Part shown: in pieces, positions 1 to 11,383 of the stretch
Numbering within the stretch: the first letter of the stretch is position 1
How the letters are laid out: each line of letters opens with the position of its first letter
The notes under the pieces: generated by a model
The model's input: only the letters and a program-made list of their open reading frames with translations
Database searches by the model: none
What the model was told of the DNA's origin: nothing
Source: Mesorhizobium sp. B2-4-3
Lineage (GTDB): Bacteria; Pseudomonadota; Alphaproteobacteria; Rhizobiales; Rhizobiaceae
Assembly: GCF_006442815.1 (NCBI RefSeq)
Contig: NZ_VFVL01000024.1
Location: 32,149-96,148, forward strand
Direction of reading: 5' to 3'
Length of the DNA: 64,000 bases
Translations under genes and position numbers: made by a program

Positions 1-1
1 C

Positions 2-973
2 CGCATTCGCGCCCAGTACCGGCTGTGGGATATTTTCGGCAATCAGCAGTTGGCCGGCGAGCAGTTTTTCGCCAACGACGCCAACCAACGCCGTGTCGCG
101 CACATCATCGCCGATGCGATCTATGAGAAGATCACCGGCGAAAAGGGTTATTTCGATACGCGCGTCGTCTTCGTCGATGAATCCGGCGCCAAGAACGCCC
201 GCAAGAAGCGGCTCGCCATCATGGACCAGGACGGCGCCAATGTGCGCTATCTGTCGGACGGCCGCGCGATCGTTCTGACGCCGCGCTTCTCGCCGAACCG
301 GCAGGAAATCACCTATATGTCCTATGAAAGCGGGCAGCCGAAGGTCTATCTGCTGCAGATCGAGACCGGACAGCGCGAGCTGGTGGGCAACTTCCCCGGC
401 ATGACGTTCGCGCCGCGCTTTTCGCCCGACGGCCAGAAGGTGATCATGAGCCTGCTGCGCGATGACGGCAATTCCAACATCTTCGCCATGGATCTGAGGA
501 GCCGTTCGACGACGCGGCTCACCGATTCGACCGCGATCGACACGTCTCCTTCCTATTCGCCGGATGGCTCGCAGATCGTCTTCACCTCCGACCGCGGCGG
601 CGGCAGCGGCCGTTCGCAGATCTACGTCATGGGCGCGGACGGCTCCAATCCGCACCGCATCTCCTTCGGTGACGGCGTCTATTCGACGCCGGTCTGGTCG
701 CCGCGCGGCGACCTCATCGCCTTCACCAAGCAGAGCGGCGGCGAATTCCAGATCGGCGTTATGAAGACCGACGGCTCGGGCGAGCGCATCCTGTCCTCCG
801 GCTTCCAGCAGGAGGGTCCGACCTGGGCGCCGAACGGCCGCGTCTTGATGTTCTTCCGCGACTCCGCCGGCGGCCCCAAGCTGGTCTCGGTCGATCTGAC
901 CGGCCGCAACGAGCAACAGATCCCGACCGCGAACTATGCTTCGGACCCGGCGTGGTCGCCTCTTCTCGAGTAG
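2..973 (+). CDS. tolB: Tol-Pal system beta-propeller protein TolB (3' part, start outside window)
   Basis: Periplasmic TolB links the Tol inner-membrane proteins to Pal and helps keep the outer membrane stable during division. The reading frame is open from base 2, so the gene begins upstream; about 323 residues are visible, against roughly 430-440 for the family. The last part of the N-terminal domain is followed by propeller blades with recurring SPDG/SPRG/APNG and DGS motifs (for example SYSPDG, VWSPRG, TWAPNG). A TTG at 50 can be read as a start but lies inside the conserved N-terminal domain and is rejected. The gene would normally be followed directly by pal; here about 590 bp containing a decayed element separates them. 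Confidence 0.95.
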   Translation, partial: RIRAQYRLWDIFGNQQLAGEQFFANDANQRRVAHIIADAIYEKITGEKGYFDTRVVFVDESGAKNARKKRLAIMDQDGANVRYLSDGRAIVLTPRFSPNRQEITYMSYESGQPKVYLLQIETGQRELVGNFPGMTFAPRFSPDGQKVIMSLLRDDGNSNIFAMDLRSRSTTRLTDSTAIDTSPSYSPDGSQIVFTSDRGGGSGRSQIYVMGADGSNPHRISFGDGVYSTPVWSPRGDLIAFTKQSGGEFQIGVMKTDGSGERILSSGFQQEGPTWAPNGRVLMFFRDSAGGPKLVSVDLTGRNEQQIPTANYASDPAWSPLLE

Positions 974-1030
974 GGGAACTGAGGAATTGGGGAACTGGGG
1001 AACTGGGGAATTGAAGAACTGAAGAAATGG
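974..1030 (+). repeat. Left array of octamer repeats flanking the four-helix-bundle pseudogene
   Basis: The array begins at the tolB stop codon. Near-identical units of the form GGGGAACT / GGGGAATT / GAAGAACT repeat in tandem. An inverted version lies at 1331-1371, so the two arrays face each other around the pseudogene. Confidence 0.8.
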
Positions 1031-1328
1031 AGAGGCAGGGGCGCTACGTTGGACGTGCAAGGGAGCTGGAGGTCTACAAGCGGGCCTACGTGGTTTCTCG
1101 CAAGGCCATCTGCGCCAATTTGGCAGAGGGCTTTGCCAAGCAGCCTCATTCCAAGGCCGAATTCGCTCGCTTCATTTCAATGGCTATGGGGTCGTGTAGC
1201 GAAGTCGAGAATGGATCTCCTTCGCCTTCGACCTCGGATACATTTCGAAGGCACAGCTAGACGAGTGGCTGCGATCCTATAACCAGATCTACGGAATGCT
1301 GGTGAATCTCAGAGGGTCGCTGAAGTGA
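1027..1328 (+). pseudogene. Decayed four-helix-bundle (23S rRNA intervening-sequence type) protein
   Basis: The ATG at 1027 opens a frame with the family hallmarks LEVYKRAY, ICANLAEGF and ARFISMAMGSCSEVE. After EVE, near 1210, the frame shifts. Another frame then continues with WISFAFDLGYISKAQLDEWL and ends YNQIYGMLVNLRGSLK at a stop at 1326-1328, which is the normal end of this family. The stretch between KRAYVVSRK and ICANLAEGF is also too short: the usual middle helix (about 25-30 residues with a DQIRRAS-like motif) is missing. One internal deletion plus one frameshift makes this a pseudogene. Intact relatives are about 115-125 residues. The paired octamer arrays on both sides suggest it was acquired as a small mobile unit. 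Confidence is in the family and the decay, not in any function. Confidence 0.78.
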
Positions 1329-1330
1329 CC

Positions 1331-1371
1331 TGTTTCTCCAGTTCTTCAATTCTCCAGTTCCCCAATTCCCT
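1331..1371 (-). repeat. Right array of octamer repeats, inverted relative to 974-1030
   Basis: Read on the minus strand it gives the same GGGAATTG-GGGAACTG-GAGAATTG-AAGAACTG series as the left array. It starts 2 bp after the pseudogene stop codon. Confidence 0.8.
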
Positions 1372-1476
1372 CTTTTTTCATGTTTTGGCCGCATTTCCGC
1401 CTAGGGTCCGCGCGCAATGTCGCCCGTTGGAAAGCTTGGGGCCAAGCAGTCGCGGACGGCGGCTCGAAACCAAACA

Positions 1477-1504
1477 TTAACCGTGTTTCTTGAATGCCGG
1501 TTAA
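1477..1504. promoter_or_regulatory. TTAACCG...CGGTTAA inverted repeat upstream of pal
   Basis: TTAACCG (1477-1483) and CGGTTAA (1498-1504) form a perfect inverted repeat with a 14-bp spacer, 58 bp before the pal start. TTAACC is also the half-site of CtrA boxes, but the spacing and orientation differ from the standard tandem site. It may be a promoter operator; this is inference. Confidence 0.35.
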
Positions 1505-1561
1505 CCCAAACGTGGTTACTGGGTGATCAACGAAATCACTCGAATGCGAAGGAGAGGCGGC

Positions 1562-2068
1562 ATGGGCCGTATCGCAGCACTTACCCGAAACCCGGCCATG
1601 ATCGCGCTGGTGATGGCGCTCGCCATTACCGGTTGCGCCTCGAAGAAGACCCCGAACAGCGCGGCCGATCTGGGCCTCAACGGTGCCGGTGCCGCTACGC
1701 CGGGTTCGGCGCAGGACTTCACCGTCAACATCGGCGACCGCATCTTCTTCGATACCGATTCCGCGTCGATCCGCGCCGATGCGCAGACCACGCTGGCCCG
1801 CCAGGCGCAGTGGCTCAACCAGTATCGCCAGTACGCGATCGTCATCGAAGGCCATGCCGACGAGCGCGGCACGCGTGAGTACAATCTGGCGCTGGGCGCC
1901 CGCCGCGCCGCAGCCACGCGCGACTTCCTGGTCTCCAAGGGCGTTTCCGCCGGCCGCCTGAAGACGATCTCCTACGGCAAGGAGCGTCCGGTCGCGGTCT
2001 GCGACGACATCTCCTGCTGGTCGCAGAACCGCCGCGCCGTCACCACGCTTTCCGGCGCCGGCTCCTGA
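1562..2068 (+). CDS. pal: Peptidoglycan-associated lipoprotein Pal
   Basis: Outer-membrane lipoprotein of the Tol-Pal complex that anchors the outer membrane to peptidoglycan. The ATG at 1562 is preferred over an in-frame start at 1523 because AAGGAGAG lies just upstream and the protein then begins with a proper lipoprotein signal. The lipobox is ITGC with Cys25, followed by a Ser/Ala-rich linker. The OmpA-like peptidoglycan-binding domain covers about residues 50-165 (FDTDSASI, IEGHADERGTREYNLALGARRA). At 168 residues it has normal length for alphaproteobacterial Pal. It sits between tolB and cpoB, and an ATTAACCG/CGGTTAAC inverted repeat lies in its promoter region. Confidence 0.97.
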   Translation: MGRIAALTRNPAMIALVMALAITGCASKKTPNSAADLGLNGAGAATPGSAQDFTVNIGDRIFFDTDSASIRADAQTTLARQAQWLNQYRQYAIVIEGHADERGTREYNLALGARRAAATRDFLVSKGVSAGRLKTISYGKERPVAVCDDISCWSQNRRAVTTLSGAGS

Positions 2069-2125
2069 TCGATTTTTCGCCAAGGGCGCCAGGCGTCCCA
2101 GGCGACAAAAATACAACATCCCAAA

Positions 2126-2158
2126 ATGAAAGGCGGCCTCAGGGCCGCCTTTTTCATT
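2126..2158 (+). terminator. Rho-independent terminator after pal
   Basis: Stem GGCGGCC/GGCCGCC with a short loop followed by TTTTT, between pal and cpoB. Flanking A and T runs extend the stem. Confidence 0.8.
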
Positions 2159-2278
2159 TGCAACGGATTGAAACAAAATTTGGCCGAAGTCTCGCGTCCT
2201 GCTATGAGCGCGAGGGCGCTTCCTCCCACTGTTTGAGTTGGAAAGGCGCATCAGGCCAACACCCACGCGAGAGACAGA

Positions 2279-3445
2279 ATGCATTTCAGAACGGTCCTGA
2301 GCGGCACGCTTGCGTTGCTGCTCGTATCAAGCCTCCCAAGCCTTGCCGCCTCGGCCGACAGTGCCGGGCGGGCCTCCGACAGCGGGTTCACCTTCCATCT
2401 GCCGACGCTCGGCATCTTCGGCGACAAGAAGAAGCCGGAACAGGCGCAGGTCGCGCAACAGGATGGCGGCGCCGGCGTGACTGGTCTGGAAGACCAGCTG
2501 CGCCAGCTGAACGGCAAGATCGAGGAGATGAATTTCCAGATCCTGCAGATGCAGGAGCAGATCCGCAAGCAGCAGGAAGACAATGAGTTCCGCTTCCAGC
2601 AACTGGAGGGCGGTCCGCAAGGCGGCGCCAAGCCGGCCGGGCAGAAGAAATCGGAAGCCGCGCCCCAGGGCGGGGACAGCAACGACGCCAACACCAATCT
2701 CGGCGATGCCGGCACCGGTCAATCCGGCACCGGCGACGCCGGAACCGACAACAGCGTCGCCCAGGCTCCGGCGACGCAGGCGCCGATCGACACCGGCGCG
2801 CAAAACGGCGGCAAAAGTGTTGGCGACGTCATCGTGGAATCGCAGACCGGCGATCCCGGCAAGCTGATCACCGGCGCGCCGCCGAAGAATTTCGGCACCA
2901 TCACCGTCGACAAGAACGGCAACGTGGTCAATGCCGAGACCGGCCCGCAGGCCAGCGCGCCGGTGGAAGCTCCCGCGGCCACGGCAAGCGCTCCTTCCGC
3001 CGAAACGCCGGCCAAGAAGAGCAAGTCCGGCGGCACCGAAATGGCGGCCCTGCCGTCGACCAACGATCCCGACGAGCTCTATCGCAATTCCTATCAGTTC
3101 ATCCTGTCGGGCGACTATCCGACCGCCGAGCAGGGTTTTCGCGATCATATTTCGCGCTTCCCCAAGGACGCCAAGGCGGCGGACGCGCATTACTGGCTGG
3201 GCGAGTCGCTGCTCGGGCAGCAGAAATACCGTGACGCGGCCGAAGTCTTCCTCGCCGCCAGCAAGGATTATCCGAAGGCCAAGAAGGCGCCCGACATGCT
3301 GCTGAAGCTCGGCGTTTCGCTGGTCGGCCTGAAGCAGAACGATGTGGCCTGCGCCACCTTCAGTGAAATCGGCAAGCGCTATCCCGATGTTTCCGGCGCT
3401 CTCAAGGAACGCATCAAGCAGGAAAAGGCCCTGGCGTCGTGCTGA
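2279..3445 (+). CDS. cpoB: Cell division coordinator CpoB (YbgF)
   Basis: Periplasmic partner of the Tol-Pal machinery that coordinates outer-membrane constriction with peptidoglycan synthesis. An N-terminal signal peptide (about residues 1-24, cleavage near LAAS-A) is followed by a coiled coil at about 65-110 rich in L/Q/E heptads. A long Ala/Gly/Pro/Thr-rich spacer (about 115-255) comes next, and then C-terminal TPR repeats (from YRNSYQFILSGDY to the end). At 388 residues it is longer than E. coli CpoB because of the spacer, as is common in rhizobia. Its stop overlaps the tilS GTG start by 7 bp, so translation of the two may be coupled. Confidence 0.93.
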   Translation: MHFRTVLSGTLALLLVSSLPSLAASADSAGRASDSGFTFHLPTLGIFGDKKKPEQAQVAQQDGGAGVTGLEDQLRQLNGKIEEMNFQILQMQEQIRKQQEDNEFRFQQLEGGPQGGAKPAGQKKSEAAPQGGDSNDANTNLGDAGTGQSGTGDAGTDNSVAQAPATQAPIDTGAQNGGKSVGDVIVESQTGDPGKLITGAPPKNFGTITVDKNGNVVNAETGPQASAPVEAPAATASAPSAETPAKKSKSGGTEMAALPSTNDPDELYRNSYQFILSGDYPTAEQGFRDHISRFPKDAKAADAHYWLGESLLGQQKYRDAAEVFLAASKDYPKAKKAPDMLLKLGVSLVGLKQNDVACATFSEIGKRYPDVSGALKERIKQEKALASC

Positions 3446-4812
3446 CGCCCGATACCAAACTTGACCTTTCGGACTGCCTTTTCTCTGACCTAGACCTTTC
3501 GACCGGCGCCGTTGCGGCCGTGTCCGGCGGCAGCGACTCGACCGCCCTTCTCCTTCTCCTCAAAGACCACCTCAACCGGACCGCATCGGCCGCCAGGCTG
3601 CTCGCGGTGACCATCGATCATGGCCTGCGGCCGGACTCGGCCACCGAGGCGCGGCTCGTTCAACGCTTCTGCGCCGAGCGCGGCATCGCGCATCGCATTC
3701 TTGCCTGGCGCGGCGACAAGCCCGCGACCGGTCTGCCGGCCGCCGCGCGCGAGGCACGCTACAGGCTGCTTGCCGAAGCGGCCGGCGCCGAAGGCATCAA
3801 GCTGATCGTGACCGGCCATACCGCCGACGACCAGGCCGAGACGGTGCTGATGCGGCAGGCCCGCGACGAGGAAGGCCGGGGCCTCGCCGGCATGGCGCCC
3901 GCCACGCTGCACGACTGGCGGACATGGATCGTCCGGCCGCTGCTCGGCACCAGGCGCGCGGTGTTGCGCGCCATGCTGCGGGCTCGCGACATCGGCTGGA
4001 TCGAGGACCCTACCAATGTCGATATCCGGTTCGAGCGGCCGCGCGTGCGGGCAAAGCTCGGGCAGGGTGATGGCGAACGGCGGATCGCGGAAGCGTTGAC
4101 GCGGTCGCAGCGGGCGGCTCTCGAGCGCCACGACATCGGCCGCCGCGCCGCCGTGCTCATCGACGCGTTTGCCGACAGGCCGGTTCCGGGTCTCATCCGC
4201 CTCGACCGCGAGCTTACCGAGCATGAGGATGGCCAAGCCGCCATCTATGCGCTGCGCATCCTGTTGGCCACTGTCGGCGGCATGTCGTTCCTCGCCGACG
4301 AGGCGCGCTGCGCCGCGCTGCTTTCCCGCCTGCGGTCGGCTCCGCTTTGCGCCACATTGTCGCGGACGGTGGTCGACGCGCGCCGAACCGGCATTTTCCT
4401 GCGCCGCGAGAACCGCAACCTGCCCGCCGCCCTGCCGCCGTCGGATAACCAGCTTTGGGACAACCGGCGACGCATCACTTTGAAAGACGGGCCGGGCGGC
4501 ATGGTGATCGCGCCGCTTGGGTCCGCCGCTCCCAGGAAAGCGCCTTTGAGCGAGGATGTTCCGCAAAGCCTCTCACGCGCGGCGCTGGCTGCGGAGCCCG
4601 CGCTGTGGTCCGGAGACGAACGTCTTGATTTCACGGGCGGCGATGCCGGGCCGCGGGCGGTCTCGATGGTTCCGGTGGTAGCCCCTTTCGCCCGCTTCCT
4701 GCCGTCCTTCGATCTCGCGCCCGCCGCCGCCGTCGCGGCCCTTGTCGGCGCGCCGCCGCCGGCGCCGCCATTCCACGGCCATGATGGCGGCCGAGGGTGG
4801 GCGAAAGCTTAA
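3439..4812 (+). CDS. tilS: tRNA(Ile)-lysidine synthetase TilS
   Basis: Modifies the wobble C34 of the CAU-anticodon tRNA-Ile to lysidine using ATP and lysine, changing both codon reading and charging from Met to Ile; essential in most bacteria. The PP-loop SGGSDS is at residues 29-34, followed by DHGLRP and GHTADDQAET. The start is GTG at 3439, inside the end of cpoB (7-bp overlap). At 457 residues it is somewhat long for the family; the C-terminal part is poorly conserved, as usual. The placement between cpoB and ftsH matches other rhizobia. Confidence 0.93.
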   Translation: MLTPDTKLDLSDCLFSDLDLSTGAVAAVSGGSDSTALLLLLKDHLNRTASAARLLAVTIDHGLRPDSATEARLVQRFCAERGIAHRILAWRGDKPATGLPAAAREARYRLLAEAAGAEGIKLIVTGHTADDQAETVLMRQARDEEGRGLAGMAPATLHDWRTWIVRPLLGTRRAVLRAMLRARDIGWIEDPTNVDIRFERPRVRAKLGQGDGERRIAEALTRSQRAALERHDIGRRAAVLIDAFADRPVPGLIRLDRELTEHEDGQAAIYALRILLATVGGMSFLADEARCAALLSRLRSAPLCATLSRTVVDARRTGIFLRRENRNLPAALPPSDNQLWDNRRRITLKDGPGGMVIAPLGSAAPRKAPLSEDVPQSLSRAALAAEPALWSGDERLDFTGGDAGPRAVSMVPVVAPFARFLPSFDLAPAAAVAALVGAPPPAPPFHGHDGGRGWAKA

Positions 4813-4917
4813 CCGATACGTGCTGTTCTGCTTGGCAAGGGGAGGCGCTCTCCCTATGTTAGGCCCAAGCTTCTCCACCATCGCGGGTCCGTACGCGGGA
4901 CCCCAACAGGACAATAG

Positions 4918-6852
<1,935 letters not shown>

Positions 6853-6873
6853 GCTTCACGCCAGATTTGATTG

Positions 6874-6908
6874 AAAAACGCCGCGGATCAAACCGCGGCG
6901 TTTTTGCT
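6874..6908 (+). terminator. Rho-independent terminator after ftsH
   Basis: Stem ACGCCGCGG/CCGCGGCGT with loop ATCAAA, then TTTTTGCTTT. Confidence 0.88.
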
Positions 6909-6945
6909 TTAGGGGCTGGTGATTTGCGAAGGCTGGCGTGACGGC

Positions 6946-7183
6946 CAATCTCCCCCCTTGTGGGGGAGATGCCCGGCAGGGCAGAGGGGGGCGCTGTCCC
7001 GCCGGTATGTCGAGTCTTGGGGTTCTTCGTCCGTGCTGAAAGCGGGGAGAGGGGCCTCGAAGCGGTCGGAGAGTTGCCGTCTCAGCCTCTGCTTCATAGC
7101 CGGGGGCATAAAGAAGTCAGCATCGCGTTCCTTCGCGCCCCCCTCTGTCCTGCCGGACATCTCCCCCACGAGGGGGGAGATTA
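6946..7183. repeat. Two inverted copies of a C-rich palindromic interspersed repeat (ftsH-7.4 kb gap)
   Basis: This fills most of the 549-bp gap after ftsH. Copy 1 (6946-6995) has the form AATCTCCCCCCTTGTGGGGG, then an AGATGCCCGGCAGGGCAGAGG stretch. Copy 2 (about 7135-7183) is the same sequence on the other strand. Two more copies lie at 25010-25166. The central part has no convincing gene; several short overlapping frames here are not supported. The family resembles short palindromic repeats common in Mesorhizobium intergenic DNA. Confidence 0.75.
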
Positions 7184-7235
7184 GCAGCGTCGCCGGTAGC
7201 GCTTCCTTACAGCGCGGATATGACTTCGAACCCAA

Positions 7236-7273
7236 ACAAAAAAGGCCCGCGCATCTTGCGATGCGCGGGCCTT
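7236..7273 (-). terminator. Rho-independent terminator for the minus-strand repeat-protein gene
   Basis: Perfect 12-bp stem GGCCCGCGCATC/GATGCGCGGGCC with a TTGC loop. On the minus strand it is followed by TTTTTTG, about 130 bp beyond the stop at 7402. Confidence 0.8.
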
Positions 7274-7401
7274 CGTCTGGAGATCAGAGCTAATGCATGT
7301 CGCCCAGAAGTGTGCAGCGGTTCTGGGACAACGACATGCAGCAAAACAAAGACTTAAGGCGCGTCGCCTGAATCCGGTGCAGCGCGACGCGCTTTAAGCG
7401 A

Positions 7402-8274
7402 TCAGCTCTTCAACTTGGCATTGCACAGGCTGTAGAAGCCGCCGCCCTTCTGGATCCACTTCAGGCCGTTCAGCGTGTTGGCATCCTTGTTGGCGTAGTA
7501 CTGCTCGAGGCAGGTGTGCATGCGGCCCTTGGCCGGGGTCTCGGTGGCGAATTTCGACGAAATCGCCTTCGGGAAGCTGACGCCCTTCGGCGCGGCGACA
7601 GACGGCTTCGCCGGCTCGTTGGTGTAGGTCGCTTCCGTCGGAGCCGGCACGGTGTCGTCATCGTCGGCGCTGGCGCCGCACTCGGCCTTGCGGAAGTCGT
7701 TCCACTTCATGCCCTTCAGCGTGTTCGCCGTTTTCGCAGCCTGGTACTTGGTGCTGCATTCGGCCATGCTCAGGCCCTTGCCGCCGTCGGCAGCCGCGGT
7801 CGAGGTCTTGGCCGTCGTGGCGGGTTTGGTGGCGGTGGCCGGGGCGGCAGCCGCGGCGGTTGCGCCAGGACCGCACTCGGCCTTGCGGAAGTCGTTCCAC
7901 TTCATGCCGTTGAGCGTGCCGGCGGATTTCGCAGCCTGGTACTTGGTGCTGCACTCCTTGGAACTCAGGCCCTTGGCCGTATCGTCGGTAGCGGCGGCGG
8001 TCTTTGCCTTCTTGGCGGGCTTGGTGTCGGCGGCCTTCGTATCGGTCGCCGCCTTGGTGTCGGTCGCGGCCTTGGTGTCGGTCGCGGCAGAAGCGTCGCT
8101 GCCGCACTGCGCCTTGCGGTACTGGTTCCAGGTCTGGCCGGCGAGCGTTCCTGCATCCTTGGCCGCGTTATACTTGGTGCTGCACTCGGCCATGGTCAGC
8201 GCGTTGGCCGGCGCCGCCAGGAACAAGGTTGCGACGGCGATACCCGTCAAAGCTGCAAGTCTATGAATAAGCAT
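7402..8274 (-). CDS. Secreted cysteine-pair repeat protein of unknown function
   Basis: An N-terminal signal peptide (about residues 1-25, cleavage after ANA) is followed by three clear copies of an about 33-residue module, ECSTKY-x-AAK-x-AGTL-x-G-x-xWN-x-xRKA-x-CG. A fourth, diverged C-terminal copy reads CLEQYYANKDANTLNGLKW. Each module has one Cys at each end, suggesting one disulfide per module in the periplasm. Modules are joined by Ala/Thr/Lys linkers, one of which contains tandem AATDTK units (nt about 8030-8090). The ATG at 8274 has AGGGAG just upstream. I do not recognise a named family and infer no function. A minus-strand terminator lies downstream. Confidence 0.8.
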   Translation of the reverse strand: MLIHRLAALTGIAVATLFLAAPANALTMAECSTKYNAAKDAGTLAGQTWNQYRKAQCGSDASAATDTKAATDTKAATDTKAADTKPAKKAKTAAATDDTAKGLSSKECSTKYQAAKSAGTLNGMKWNDFRKAECGPGATAAAAAPATATKPATTAKTSTAAADGGKGLSMAECSTKYQAAKTANTLKGMKWNDFRKAECGASADDDDTVPAPTEATYTNEPAKPSVAAPKGVSFPKAISSKFATETPAKGRMHTCLEQYYANKDANTLNGLKWIQKGGGFYSLCNAKLKS

Positions 8275-8642
8275 GGCGTTTTCTCCCTTGCTGCCGCCAA
8301 TAAGTGTCCCTATGCCAAATCAATAGCTCTCAATGTCCGGTTGCGCCAGATGCTTCCGGCATGGGCGCCGTCACAAAGTGTGTTGCTCCCGATAAGGTGA
8401 TGAATTGCTTGCCGGTTGGCCGCCAGTCAAGCTTTGCCGGTTGATAGGGCGCCGAAGAGCCTCGCATGGGCAGGTGTAGCGCCGCCAAGTCAAAGGTGGT
8501 GATAGGCTGCCGAATCACTTGCACCGCCCGCGACAATGTTTTTCTAAGGATTGGTAATATATAATCACGAAATTTGATGATCGGATGCGGCCCAATTGTG
8601 GCAATACGGGTGGCTGAAAAACCGACGGGGACTGTAAGGCAC
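8275..8642. other. Intergenic region between divergent repeat-protein gene and glmM
   Basis: This 368-bp gap must hold the divergent promoters of both genes. The stretch just before glmM is AT-rich (TAATATATAATC near 8556-8567) and may contain the -10 region. I see no repeat, RNA or convincing small gene. Confidence 0.5.
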
Positions 8643-9995
<1,353 letters not shown>

Positions 9996-10003
9996 GGGTG
10001 TGC

Positions 10004-10129
10004 TGATATTCAGGTGAGGCCGACCTGCAAATGGCGGCTTTCTGCCCTTCCGGTGCTCACGTACTTTGTGTACGCTCCGCTCCGGTTCTCGAAAGCCACC
10101 ATTTTCGGCTCGGCCTGACCTGAATCTCA
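10004..10129. repeat. About 125-bp imperfect palindromic interspersed repeat, copy 1
   Basis: Starts 8 bp after the glmM stop. The ends ATTCAGGTGAGGCCG and CGGCCTGACCTGAAT are inverted; inside are GGCGGCTTTC/GAAAGCC and a central GTACTTTGTGTAC. A second copy, about 85-90% identical by eye, lies at 44504-44629, also just after a stop codon (phaR). Confidence 0.85.
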
Positions 10130-10151
10130 ACTCGCCCTGATGCCGCAAGCC

Positions 10152-10176
10152 AGCCCGCCAACCCGGCGGGCTTTTC
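10152..10176 (+). terminator. Rho-independent terminator downstream of glmM
   Basis: Stem AGCCCGCC/GGCGGGCT with loop AACCC and a short TTT tail. Confidence 0.7.
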
Positions 10177-10237
10177 ATGCGCGCGTAGCAACGGCCTACC
10201 ATTAAAAATTGTATAGATTCGTGGTTAATTGGTACGG

Positions 10238-10254
10238 TTAAACGGCTTTTAACC
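10238..10254 (+). promoter_or_regulatory. CtrA-like box upstream of the first beta-barrel gene
   Basis: TTAA-N7-TTAACC (TTAAACGGCTTTTAACC) matches the tandem CtrA consensus TTAA-N7-TTAA and lies 77 bp before the start at 10331. Another TTAA occurs at 10225-10228. A second box stands in a comparable place before the paralogous gene. Confidence 0.55.
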
Positions 10255-10330
10255 TTTGCAATTCATTATCCATACCCGAGGTCAATAATCTTCGGGCGAT
10301 GTCGTCCCGAGGCTTCTCAGGGGTGACAGA

Positions 10331-11182
10331 ATGTTCAAGACAGCAAGAATGGCATTGCTTGCCGCGCTGTTCGCGGGCTTGGCCGGACCGCTCTTCGCGG
10401 CCGACCTCCCGGAACCGCAAATCGAAGAGGCGCCGCCGCCGGTCGTCGAACAGCAGCCGATCGATGTCGGCGGCTGGTACATCCGCGGCGACATCGACTA
10501 TCACAAGTCGACCGTGCGCGGCATCGACTACATGACCTATGCCGTCGATCCTTGTAATTGCTCGGTGACGCCCGGCAGCAAGAGCTTCGATTTCGGCAAG
10601 CTCAAGGGCGGCTTCTCGCTCGGTGCCGGCGTCGGCTACAAGATCAACGATTACTTCCGCACGGACGTGACCGCGGACTATTGGTTCAAGTCGGACTTCA
10701 ACGGCCAGACTTCGGACCTAACGACCACGCCGGCCCAGATATCGACTGAAGTGTCGAGCATGAGCGCCCTGCTGCTCTTGGCCAATGCCTATGTCGATAT
10801 CGGCACCTGGCACGGCGTCACGCCCTATGTCGGCGCCGGCATCGGCGGCGCGCACGTCAAGTGGGATAGGGTTTACGATCCCACCCCAGGGGCGACAGAG
10901 ACCAACCCCGGCGCATCCAACTGGCGCTTCGCCTATGCGCTCATGGCCGGCGCGTCCTACTGCCTGACCGACAGGGTGATCCTCGACGCCGGCTACCGCT
11001 TCACCCACATCCAGGGCGGGCGCATGTTCGACTGGGATGCGAGCAGCGCCGGACCGGGCTTCGATCGCGGCATCAACACCCACGAGGTGCGCGGCGGCCT
11101 GCGCTACCAGTTCGGCGGCAACAATGGCTGCGCCGCCCCGGTGGCTTACCAGCCGGAGCCGGAACCGATCTACACCAAGTAA
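10331..11182 (+). CDS. Outer-membrane beta-barrel protein (Omp25/Omp31-like porin family)
   Basis: A signal peptide of about 23 residues (ending LFAA-D) precedes an acidic/Pro-rich linker and a beta-barrel typical of rhizobial Omp25/Omp31/RopB-like proteins. Features are GGWYIRGDIDYHKS at the barrel start, alternating aromatic strands such as VGYKINDYFRTDVTADYW, PYVGAGIGGAHV and YRFTHIQGG, and a final barrel strand EVRGGLRYQFGG followed by a short Pro/Glu tail. At 283 residues the size fits. The paralogue at 11384 shares the same layout, indicating a tandem duplication. The specific role (structural outer-membrane protein or small porin) cannot be read from the sequence. Confidence 0.88.
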   Translation: MFKTARMALLAALFAGLAGPLFAADLPEPQIEEAPPPVVEQQPIDVGGWYIRGDIDYHKSTVRGIDYMTYAVDPCNCSVTPGSKSFDFGKLKGGFSLGAGVGYKINDYFRTDVTADYWFKSDFNGQTSDLTTTPAQISTEVSSMSALLLLANAYVDIGTWHGVTPYVGAGIGGAHVKWDRVYDPTPGATETNPGASNWRFAYALMAGASYCLTDRVILDAGYRFTHIQGGRMFDWDASSAGPGFDRGINTHEVRGGLRYQFGGNNGCAAPVAYQPEPEPIYTK

Positions 11183-11208
11183 TCGTCTTCATTATCCCGA
11201 ATTCGTCA

Positions 11209-11232
11209 GCCGCCCGGCGCCAGCCGGGCGGC
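11209..11232 (+). terminator. Rho-independent terminator after first beta-barrel gene
   Basis: Stem AGCCGCCCGGC/GCCGGGCGGCT around a 4-base loop, then TTCGCTTT. Confidence 0.8.
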
Positions 11233-11293
11233 TTTCGCTTTCCTATGACCGCTAAAATCCGATCGAAATCAATTCGGTAACCGGCTGTTATCC

Positions 11294-11310
11294 TTAACCA
11301 GCACTTAACC
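11294..11310 (+). promoter_or_regulatory. CtrA-like box upstream of the second beta-barrel gene
   Basis: TTAACCAGCACTTAACC is an exact TTAA-N7-TTAA with both TTAACC half-sites, 74 bp before the start at 11384. A further GGTTAAC follows at 11317-11323. Confidence 0.6.
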
Positions 11311-11383
11311 ACTATGGTTAACAATGGCTCCTTGAAACGGCGCCCGCGTTCGCGGTTGGCGCCACTTTCAGGAGCCGGGGACC

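Noticed and set aside
974..1371. CRISPR array
   Set aside because: The repeats are contiguous 8-bp units without unique spacers, and no cas genes are present.
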